From: Blastocatellia bacterium | GTDB lineage: Bacteria; Acidobacteriota; Blastocatellia; UBA7656 | Direction of reading: 5' to 3' | Length of the DNA: 9,272 bases | Assembly: GCA_022615215.1 (NCBI GenBank) | Contig: JAKEHD010000102.1 | Location: 1-9,272 of the forward strand | In this document: positions 1 through 6,400 of the stretch, piece after piece | How positions within the stretch are numbered: position 1 is the first letter of the stretch | How the letters are laid out: every line of letters starts with the position of its first letter | The notes under the pieces: model-generated | The model's database searches: none | Told to the model about the DNA's origin: nothing | What the model saw: only the letters and a program-made list of their open reading frames with translations | Program-made: the position numbers and the translations under genes

Positions 1-594
1 TGCTCCAATTGACTGACTCGTTGGATTGATCGAGTATGTGCAGCCGCCGCTCGCTGCTGCCTGATCGACGGTTAAGGTCAACCCGGCTACGGTCATCGTC
101 CCGCTGCGAGGGCTGGTAATGGAATTGACCGCTACGGAGTAGAAGACCGTGCCATTGCCCGTGCCGCTTGCGCCTGCTGTGATCGTGATCCACGTGGCGT
201 TGCTTGTAGCCGTCCAATTGCATCCGCTTCCCGATGTCACTGTCACACCGACGCTGCCCGTTCCTCCGCTCGCCGCGAATGACTGACTCGTCGGATTGAT
301 TGAGAACGAACAGGAAGGCCCGCCGCCCGCAGGCTCTTCTGTGCTGACCAGCTTGCCGGCCGAATATATATACTCCTTGCCCGGAGATGGCGATTGAACG
401 GGCGGCGCGGGGATGGGCGGTGTGACGGCGCTCATCTCGGAATCAGGAGGGCTTCCCCCCGAGAGCGCCCGCCCTGCCAGGATCGCGCCCGTCACTGCCA
501 GGGCTGCTATCAACGAGATCACTACGAACAATCTGCCCCTGCCTGTGGCTTTGGCAGCGGGCTTGCTTCGCTTGCTCTTTTTCCTTTTTGACAT
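1..594 (-). CDS. Membrane-anchored protein with BACON-type tandem repeats (partial, 3' end off window)
   Basis: The minus-strand frame is open from an ATG at 594 to the window edge (198 codons, no stop). An AGGAGAGG ribosome binding site ends two bases before the start codon. Residues 1-20 are strongly basic (MSKRKKSKRSK...). Residues 21-42 form one hydrophobic segment, a likely signal anchor. Residues 55-72 are a Pro-rich linker. Around 73-88 the sequence reads KEYIYSAGKLVSTEEP, which resembles linkers next to RHS-like repeats. From residue 95 comes a beta-rich unit (CSFSINPTSQSF...CNWTATSNATWITI...GTVFYSVAVN...SGTMTVAGLTLTVDQ) with the look of the BACON/putative-binding-domain family. It is followed after 90 residues by a second unit starting CTYSINPTSQSI. 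BACON domains are thought to bind carbohydrate or mucin-like ligands outside the cell; a binding role here is inferred. The number of repeats and any C-terminal enzyme domain lie outside the window. Confidence 0.9.
   Translation of the reverse strand, partial: MSKRKKSKRSKPAAKATGRGRLFVVISLIAALAVTGAILAGRALSGGSPPDSEMSAVTPPIPAPPVQSPSPGKEYIYSAGKLVSTEEPAGGGPSCSFSINPTSQSFAASGGTGSVGVTVTSGSGCNWTATSNATWITITAGASGTGNGTVFYSVAVNSITSPRSGTMTVAGLTLTVDQAAASGGCTYSINPTSQSIGA
11..304 (-). repeat. 270-bp-period direct repeat inside the BACON gene
   Basis: Bases 11-34 and 281-304 match at 22 of 24 positions and lie exactly 270 bp (90 codons) apart. Both encode the start of a repeat unit (the SINPTSQS strand). The shared core begins gactgactcgt. 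Near-identity at DNA level over this short stretch suggests a recent tandem duplication, gene conversion between units, or strong codon conservation. Only the first few codons of the second unit are visible, so the full extent of identity cannot be judged. Confidence 0.8.
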
Positions 595-870
595 CGCCTC
601 TCCTATGTCGCTACAGACACATCTCTATCTTTGCGCCGCGATCTCTATATCATCGAGCGCCCATCGCTCCAGGGAATTTATTCTCTTATCTCCTGTGAGG
701 CTACTTGCTTGCGGTCGCTCTGCAACAGTCAGAGCCTCACACGAACACACGTCCCGCTCCGGCTGGAAAAGAATACTTTCTCAGCCGGTCAGTTTTTCTT
801 TGTCATGTATATATACAGTTGAGCCAGAGAAAATTGCAGATTATTTTCACTACATGTCGATTTTTTTTTG
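595..870 (-). promoter_or_regulatory. Upstream leader of the BACON gene with two hairpins and a TA-rich palindrome
   Basis: No gene is convincing here. On the strand read toward the BACON gene there are, in order: a 9-base homopolymer (861-869), a perfect 12-bp palindrome TGTATATATACA (806-817) that could include a -10-like TATACA, a hairpin with arms CCGGCTG/CAGCCGG (759-765 and 782-788) extended by an inner AAAG/CTTT pairing, and a second dyad GTGAGGCT/AGCCTCAC (695-702 and 733-740). If transcription starts near the palindrome, the leader would be about 200 nt long and structured. I see no good -35 box and match no known riboswitch class with confidence. Confidence 0.35.
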
Positions 871-991
871 TGGAAGGACGATGGAATGAAAAAGGCAAAC
901 GGTAAAGTAACCACTCAGCTTCTCTCGTCCCTATGGACGGTTGAATTCAGGCAGGGAATTTTGCGCCTGCAAATCGAGTTGATAAATGCCT

Positions 992-1048
992 CGTCGCGCG
1001 AGCGACGATTGAATCGGTTGATTGATTTCAACCGTCGCTCGCGCGACG
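992..1048. repeat. REPIN-like inverted repeat (22-bp arms)
   Basis: The arms at 992-1013 and 1027-1048 are complementary at 21 of 22 positions around a 13-base centre. The GC-rich outer part of each arm is itself a small palindrome (CGTCGC-4 nt-GCGACG). The structure is therefore two inverted REP-like units, as in REPINs, and not a simple terminator: no T-run follows on either strand. It lies between the sigma-factor gene end and the BACON promoter region. A further copy of the inner arm, GACGGTTGAA at 936-945, pairs perfectly with 1027-1036 and could compete with the main stem. No RAYT transposase is present in the window. Confidence 0.7.
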
Positions 1049-1103
1049 CGAAATCTCTTCGACACGGCTATCCGGGCCTTGAAAGACCCGGCTAAATTCA
1101 GCA

Positions 1104-1117
1104 GCCGCTCGCGCGGC
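1104..1117. repeat. Short GC palindrome related to the 992-1048 repeat
   Basis: GCCGC-TCGC-GCGGC has the same plan and the same TCGC centre as each arm of the neighbouring inverted repeat, so it may be a third, solitary REP-like unit. Between the two, bases 1072-1091 form another weaker dyad (CCGGG...CCCGG). Confidence 0.45.
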
Positions 1118-1160
1118 AGAGTATTTACAAAGTGACTGCGATTCTACAGGGTCGCCTTTA

Positions 1161-1230
1161 AGGAGTGAAGGATGAATTGCCCGTTATTCACAGCTTTCAT
1201 CCTTCATCCTTCCTGAAATCCTTCATCATT
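1161..1230. repeat. Purine/pyrimidine repeat hairpin (TTCATCC type)
   Basis: The purine-rich left part (1161-1176, ending tgaaggatgaa) is the exact complement of 1196-1206. The pyrimidine-rich right part continues with further degenerate TTCATCC-like heptamers to about 1230. This is the short tandemly repeated repetitive (STRR) style described in heterocystous cyanobacteria. The 3' end of the sigma-factor gene, including its stop, lies inside the right part. On the minus transcript it would form a hairpin at the end of that gene, but no U-run follows, so terminator function is doubtful. Confidence 0.6.
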
Positions 1231-2118
1231 TCTGAAAGCGGGTTCATTGACAGAAGCCTGCTGCCTTTTGAGGACTTCCAGGAGCGAATAGTAAGGGGTC
1301 TCTCGAATCTCCCTTATGCACTCATCTACAGCCGCATCGGGCAGCCCGTGCTTGAAGGCCAGAACTCCCCTCACCGACTTGCCGAACCTATTCTGAATCC
1401 GCTTCGTCTTACGAGATAAATCCGACGGGTGCATACCGAGCTTGCGCGCTACCTCGACCGCAGGCATCTGCTCGTCGTAACGCATCAACAGAATAGACCG
1501 CTCCTCATCGTCAAGTTTACGCCCCGCGATGTCGAGCGCATCCCATATCAGCCGCCCGTATAGCTCGACCCCGAGCGCGGCTTCTATTCTATCGAAAGCC
1601 CCGCCGTCGACTATATAGGGCAGGGAATCGAGCGGCTCATCGCCATTGCATCTGCGCTTGCAATAGTTCAAGGCGCGGTTCTTGACGACCGCATGGAGCC
1701 AGGTGGCCAGAGACCATCTCCCATCGTAGCTTGCAATCCGGCTGCTGCCCGAACCGTCCGGCATAAAGAGGTCGGACATTATGTCGCTTGCGATTTCGTC
1801 GATCTCATCGCAGGGCCCGTATATGGAACGGACCCAATGGCGTATGGGTTCCTTGTAAATATCATAGATACGGCTCCAGGCAACCCCTTTCGACTCGGCG
1901 CAGGCAATCGCCAGATAGAGATCATCCGTGTGAAGCCCTTTGAAGAAACTCAAGGCGGCGGCCTGCGTTGGAGTCGGCTCGTTATGCTTCTCTATGATTG
2001 AAACGATATGGTCGGAGAAACATTCAACGCTTATATCGAGTTCGCCATGACGGGCCAGACCGACGGAATACGCCTGCCGGATCAAACTATACAATCCTAA
2101 TTCGAGGGGGCTTATCAT
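1204..2118 (-). CDS. ECF-type sigma-70 family RNA polymerase sigma factor
   Basis: This 304-residue protein has the two core modules of ECF sigma factors. Region sigma-2 spans about 64-156 and includes the acidic 'DEIDEIASDIMSDLF' helix and 'SLATWLHAVVKNRALNYCKRR', which would bind core polymerase and the -10 element. Region sigma-4 spans about 185-250 ('LDDEERSILLMRYDEQMPAVEVARKLGMHPSDLSRKTKRI'), a helix-turn-helix for the -35 element. It is longer than a usual ECF factor (about 170-200 residues), with roughly 60 extra residues at each end of unknown role. The start at 2118 is supported by an AGGAGGAG site just upstream. The tail from about residue 297 (NDEGFQEG) and the stop are encoded by a TTCATCC-type repeat. 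A zinc-finger anti-sigma-like gene lies 474 bp upstream on the same strand and is the likely partner. The promoter specificity and inducing signal cannot be read from the sequence. Confidence 0.92.
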   Translation of the reverse strand: MISPLELGLYSLIRQAYSVGLARHGELDISVECFSDHIVSIIEKHNEPTPTQAAALSFFKGLHTDDLYLAIACAESKGVAWSRIYDIYKEPIRHWVRSIYGPCDEIDEIASDIMSDLFMPDGSGSSRIASYDGRWSLATWLHAVVKNRALNYCKRRCNGDEPLDSLPYIVDGGAFDRIEAALGVELYGRLIWDALDIAGRKLDDEERSILLMRYDEQMPAVEVARKLGMHPSDLSRKTKRIQNRFGKSVRGVLAFKHGLPDAAVDECIREIRETPYYSLLEVLKRQQASVNEPAFRNDEGFQEG

Positions 2119-2434
2119 TTCGGCTCCTCCTGCTGCTTAAATGTGCCCGCATTGATCGGGACGCATGGCAAAGGTTGCGCCCGCTCGCCGCTCACACGCG
2201 CTTCGACGTAGCAGAGAAATCGGTCTCTATTTGTTGAGTTTATGAATCAAGAAAAACCTGATCGGCGCTCGCTACTGATATATGCTGGTCGCGCGAGGCT
2301 TCGTTAAGACACGGGCAACTTAACCTGAGACTCGCAAAACCGACTTCAGCAACCTCCGGGAACCCTTCCCTGAGGCGGCATGATATTAGACCATCCTGCT
2401 TTGTACGTCAATGAAAGTGTGTGATCGATGGCCT
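2119..2434. other. Non-coding spacer upstream of the sigma-factor gene
   Basis: I see no convincing gene on either strand. The only items of note are the sigma-factor ribosome binding site at its left end, a CATATAT sequence near 2280 on the minus strand that could be part of a weak promoter, a fragment GGTCGCGCGAGG at 2286-2297 recalling the GC-rich REP-like units further left, and a short dyad GGGAA/TTCCC near 2355-2370. None is strong enough to call a promoter. Confidence 0.4.
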
Positions 2435-2531
2435 AAAAGTATAATGAGCCTGCCGGATGGGTATGCAAGCGGAATGCGGATTTCGGAATGCGGAACAGGC
2501 AAAAGTATAATGGGCCTGCCGGATGGGTATG
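2435..2531. repeat. 31-bp direct repeat with 66-bp period
   Basis: Bases 2435-2465 and 2501-2531 are identical at 30 of 31 positions; the core is tgccggatgggtatg, preceded by AAAAGTATAAT. Each copy contains a perfect TATAAT on the plus strand, but neither has a recognisable -35 box and no plus-strand gene follows. Between the copies a shorter repeat, CGGAATGCGGA, occurs at about 2470-2480 and 2485-2494. The block lies just downstream of the stop of the zinc-finger gene. It is probably a dispersed intergenic repeat, not a control region. Confidence 0.75.
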
Positions 2532-2592
2532 TAAAAGTTGTTCGGATTGCAGGGGCAGCGGCTCTTCTCCATATCCGAATACTCGCTCTTCT

Positions 2593-2781
2593 TCAAGTGG
2601 TTTTGAGCCTGAGAGGAATCGGGTCGGGTATCAGCAGGTCGGCGCGTATCACAAAAGCTACTATATCAAAACAGTCATTGCATTTTACGAGGTGGGATTC
2701 TATCGGCCCTCGCTCTTTTGGCATAAGCTCCCCTCCGGCAAAAGCCGCCAGTGGTTCATCCTCCGGGCATTCGTCAGCCAT
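2593..2781 (-). CDS. Short zinc-finger anti-sigma-factor-like protein (possibly truncated)
   Basis: This 62-residue protein reads like the N-terminal zinc finger (zf-HC2/ZAS type) of anti-sigma factors. Cys5-Pro opens the domain, followed by an 'LAAFAGGEL' helix, then His30-x3-Cys34-x2-Cys37 in 'ESHLVKCNDC'. Proteins of this family usually hold their sigma factor inactive until a signal releases it; many continue into a transmembrane segment and sensor domain, which are absent here. The start at 2781 has an AGAGGTAAGG purine stretch just upstream. It sits on the same strand as the sigma-factor gene and is its probable partner. Downstream of the stop, a +1 frame stays open with plausible codons (PLEEERVFGYGEEPLPLQ) until the 31-bp repeats. 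The gene may therefore be a frameshifted remnant of a longer one, or a genuinely minimal soluble anti-sigma protein. Confidence 0.7.
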   Translation of the reverse strand: MADECPEDEPLAAFAGGELMPKERGPIESHLVKCNDCFDIVAFVIRADLLIPDPIPLRLKTT

Positions 2782-2858
2782 TTGCCTTACCTCTAATCGT
2801 CTTTATGGTTATACTCCGTGCGGCGCAGGGCATGAAACTTTCCATCGAGAGCTTCCTC

Positions 2859-2874
2859 TAAAGATTTCTTTCTT
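2859..2874. repeat. Dispersed motif TAAAGATTTCTTTCTT, copy 1
   Basis: This 16-base sequence recurs identically at 7068-7083, and its first 15 bases recur at 3382-3396. It contains a small dyad, AAAGA-TT-TCTTT. This copy lies between the coiled-coil gene and the zinc-finger gene. Its function is unknown; it could be a protein binding site, an RNA processing signal or a small dispersed repeat. Confidence 0.55.
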
Positions 2875-2895
2875 CGGTGAGCGATTTTTTGGAGT

Positions 2896-2915
2896 GCGGC
2901 GGCCGTAGACGCCGC
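2896..2915. other. GC-rich hairpin GCGGCG/CGCCGC
   Basis: A perfect 6-bp stem with an 8-base loop lies 39 bp past the end of the coiled-coil gene (minus strand). The sequence that follows on the minus strand is A-rich (AAAAAA), not T-rich, so it does not fit an intrinsic terminator for that gene. It may still stabilise the 3' end of the transcript. Confidence 0.35.
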
Positions 2916-2954
2916 TAATGTTCAGTCCATCTTTAACGTCAGAGCGAACAAGCC

Positions 2955-3155
2955 TCATAAATCTTTTTCCACATGCAATTGAGTCTCTATCTGCTCCATC
3001 ATTACCTGTGTCTCTGCCCTGAGGCGACTGACCTTTTCCCACCTCTGTTCATGCTCTTCATCGAGTCGTCTCAATGCCTTGAGTAGTTCGTCGAGGGCCG
3101 ACTCGATATTGGCCGCTTCGGTCTCCGGTATTTCCAGCGAAAAGCTCTTACTCAT
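2955..3155 (-). CDS. Small coiled-coil protein of unknown function
   Basis: This 66-residue protein (MSKSFSLEIPETEAANIESALDE...) is dominated by one highly charged helix from about residue 12 to 62. Its spacing of Leu, Ile, Ala and Met suggests a coiled coil (LDELLKALRRLDEEHEQRW...). It has no signal peptide, membrane segment or Cys/His metal motif. The start at 3155 is well supported by a GGAGGAAA site six bases upstream. It lies 173 bp upstream of the zinc-finger gene on the same strand and could share its transcript. I do not recognise the family; a small soluble oligomer or adaptor is an inference from shape alone. Confidence 0.7.
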   Translation of the reverse strand: MSKSFSLEIPETEAANIESALDELLKALRRLDEEHEQRWEKVSRLRAETQVMMEQIETQLHVEKDL

Positions 3156-3297
3156 TGAATTTCCTCCGAGCCAAGTCTAGCACGAACTTCAGTAGGTTTG
3201 TCCATCGATATTGGGCGTTGACAAGTACCAAATCATTGGTGCGAGTTCAGCGAATGCGCTATGCGTAGCGAGCGAAGCGGGGTGCAAGGAGGGGATC

Positions 3298-3335
3298 AAA
3301 AAAGCGCAGGCCGGTCGTGTTTTACCGGCCCGCGC
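3298..3335 (-). terminator. Intrinsic terminator for the S8 protease gene
   Basis: Read on the minus strand, a 12-bp stem with one mismatch (GCGCGGGCCGGT with ACCGGCCTGCGC) and an 8-base loop is followed at once by TTTTTT. It lies about 80 bp past the protease stop codon and is oriented to end that transcript. It is the only textbook Rho-independent terminator in the window. Confidence 0.9.
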
Positions 3336-3381
3336 CTTGTCAGAAACACAAACGCAATCCTGGCGATTCGCTGAAGCCGCA

Positions 3382-3415
3382 TAAAGATTTCTTTCTCAAC
3401 AAATATTTCTTTCTT
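3382..3415. repeat. Dispersed motif AAAGATTTCTTTCT, tandem copies 2 and 3
   Basis: Bases 3382-3396 match the first 15 bases of copy 1 exactly. Bases 3401-3415 read AAATATTTCTTTCTT, one mismatch from the AAAGATTTCTTTCTT core. The second of these overlaps the protease stop codon (3414-3416). The tandem pair lies between the protease and its terminator, in the same orientation as the other copies. Confidence 0.55.
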
Positions 3416-6400
3416 ACGGCGCGCAAAGCACCCGGTTGCCCCCTATCGTTACATCATCGATGTACCAGCCCATGCCCGCTATGCTTGAGTCTGTTCCTAT
3501 GCGGAACCTTATTATCACGGTCTGGCCCGCATAGCTGCTCAGGTCGACTACGACCTCCTTGAAGTCGCCCAGGCGGCCTCCTACCCAGCCCCTCCTGCCC
3601 CCGAGCGGATTGCCGCTGAAATCGAGTATCCCTCCCGTGTAACCGCCTTTCAGAATCTTATCGCCCAGGTCTTCGAAGGCTTCGCCCGTCGATATCTCTA
3701 TCACCCCTCCGTCGAAACCGTTCCCTTCGAGAGAGAAAGTGTGATAGAAGACCAACTCTATATTGCGACCTTCGGCAGGAAGCTGTACGGGTATCGTATC
3801 GAGGTGCGCGTCCGTGACCTTGTCCAGGTCCGACGTGAACCAGGCCTGGCCGCCGGAGCGGAACCGCTGCGTCGATCGCTCCCACGTGTCCACGCGCTTC
3901 TTCTTCTTCTTGATCCCGCTGGCGTGCGTCCATTTCGCCTCGCCCGATTCCACGTCGTCTTCGAACAACTCGACAGGCTCCTCTCTTCCCACAAGCGCCT
4001 GGAACGGTATTCGCGCGAACGTCCCCTGATGGCTCACCTCAAGCGTGAAATCTATCAATGTCCCGCATGCGACGTCCGAAGCGACCGTGAAGACCAGTTC
4101 CTGCAAGTTCTCGCCCGTGCCGCCCGAAGCTATATTGGGGAAGTTCGACGTGGCGGAGGTTATCGCTATACCTGAAGTCGCGGTTGCAAGCACTCCCTGC
4201 CCGCCGGTCAGGCTGACGGGAGAGGAATTCCTCAAACCTATCTTCAATGAAGCCGTCTCGCCCGGTTCTATCACACTATCCGCGCCGCCTGTCACCGCTA
4301 CGCTTGCAAGCGCCGCAACCCCTACGTCCCGCTTCTCTGCGTTGTAGACCACGAGCGCAAAGTCCTGGTCCGCCAGACCGAGATTTCCCGGCACGCCGTC
4401 TCCGGCGATGTTTGCGGCCCGCACCCGTATGGCGAATGCCCCTGCGGTGCCCGCAGGCAGCCAGACGCTTTCGACATTGTTCCTGGTGTCAGGCTCTCCG
4501 CCTGCCTGCGACTCGTCGCCCTTGAAATTGTTGCCGTTGTAGACCTGCCCGTTTATCGTGATTTCCAGGTCCAGATCGTTGACCCACGGAGCGAACGCCG
4601 AAAAGCCGGGCGCGTCGCTCCAACAGAGCGTTACGCGAAACGGACGCGCAGGGTCGCGGATCTGGCCCGTTATGATCATCTCCTGGCCGCTTTCGGTGAA
4701 GGTGTGTGTTTGATCGACGAGTATTCTCGGAGTGTCGTCGAGCGCGCGGCCTATATCCATCAATCCCCACCCCTGACGCAAATGGGGCAGAGAGCCGCCC
4801 GCAAGCTCGCCCGCGATGTAGCGTGTGGAATTCAACAGCATCGCCTTGACGAAAGCGGCGCTCGCTTCCTGGCCGCGATTTAAAAAGATTTGCCGCACGA
4901 GCGCGGCGGCCCCGGCCACCTGCGGCGTCGCATGGCTCGTGCCCGATGACCACGTATAGAGGGTCTGGCCCGCAGGGAAGTAAGGTTTGTCGAAGTCTTC
5001 GCCGCATACGCGCGAGCCTTCGAAATCGGGATGCTGCGAAGCCGCGCCCTGTATGTGAGTGCCGGGAGCGGCTATATCGGGCTTCATTCTCCCGTCATCG
5101 AGCGGCCCGCCCGATGAGAAAAAGACTATGTCGAAAGCGTTGTCGGCATCTTCATCTATGATCCCACAGCCGTCTTCGCCGCCTCTAACCCCTTCGCTCG
5201 CCGCAACCGAAATGAGATTCTTTCCGGTCCCCGGACTCGATACAGCTTCATCACGCGAGGCATTCCCCGCCGCAAATACTATGACCATCTCCTGATTGCC
5301 CGGCTCCGTCGGGAGCGCGTCCCGTGCGCGCGAATCGTATTCCTGAGAGTCTATCGTGTAAGAATTCGTAACCGCTCCCCAACTGTTCGACGATATGCGC
5401 GCGCCATCGCGGTAAGCCGCAGAGATCAGATTCGTATAAGGTTCGGCGAGACCGAACCCGGCATCCGCCCTGAATATCTTCGACGACCCAAGCAAAGCGA
5501 ACGGCGCTATGCCTATGCCATGTCCGTACTGCGAAGAGTCGCGCGCGCCCGCATCCGTAGAAAAGTTGGCCCCCCCGGCTATCGATACGTTGATGGTTCC
5601 ATGACCGGGAACGTCTCCGGCGTCGAGTTCACCTGTGTAGTCGCGCGCGTAGAGGACGCGGCTCTGCCCCGATGAGTCGAGGAAATCGGGATGTAATTCA
5701 TCAGTGCCCGTCTTTCCACGGTCCAGGCCGGTATCGGCCACATCTATGGCGAAGTTGAATCTCGATGCGAGTCCGCGCGATTGCAACCAGGAGAGGTATC
5801 CGGGATCGCCCACCGTCTTACCGTCTTCGCCCACATCGCCCGTAACTATGCGCGCCGCGCGCTCGTCGAGCAGTTCAGGCGCTTGCCAGGGTTCTATGTT
5901 GATCACGTTTTCGAGCGCGGCTATATCGCTTATGCGGCGTGCCTTGATCCTGATCTTCAGGTTGATGAATCCCATCACCTGATAAGGTTTGCTTATGATC
6001 TCGGAGGCCATGCTCATGACGGTTTCCAGGTCTCGCCTCCAGCCCTGATCCTGGTCCGAGGAGGTGCGCGCCACCTGGACCGCCGCCATCACTTCGCCGC
6101 CTGCTCCGCCTTTCAAAACGTCTCGAAAACGGGGATCGACCTTGTAGTCATCCGTAAACGGGCCTTCCCATTGGACAGGCTCGTCGCCCCGCTCTCTGGC
6201 CGCGTGCAGCATAGCGACCGCGCCCGCATCCCCGCGAACCAGGTAGCCATTGTTAGGCACGTAAGCGATCAGGTCGAACCCGAAGGCGGCGAGTTGATCG
6301 AGCCAGGCGCGTTTGACCGGGCCGACGAACTGAATCAAACGAAGGCGCGACCCTGCGGCCTTGCCCTGTTGCGAAGACGAAGCCTCTGCCGACCCGCCCT

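Noticed and set aside
690..790. Resemblance of part of the BACON leader to a c-di-GMP riboswitch
   Set aside because: Only a short stretch is vaguely similar and the conserved paired regions of that class could not be traced.
861..869. Run of nine T on the plus strand as a terminator
   Set aside because: No stem precedes it and there is no plus-strand gene to terminate.
413..889. Plus-strand open frame of 158 codons overlapping the BACON gene and its leader
   Set aside because: It lies antisense to the BACON N-terminus, its product has no coherent domain, and the minus strand has a clear start with a good ribosome binding site.
868..1095. Possible small plus-strand gene starting near a purine-rich site
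   Set aside because: Its second half is read through the REP-like hairpin arms, and the product (Arg-rich, no pattern) looks like translated repeat.
2440..2511. Two TATAAT sequences as tandem promoters
   Set aside because: They sit in a duplicated repeat, lack -35 boxes and point at no plus-strand gene.
2408..2908. Open frames on both strands across the 31-bp repeats
   Set aside because: The repeated peptides (such as IPIRQAHYTF) simply reflect the DNA repeats; none has a domain or a good start site.
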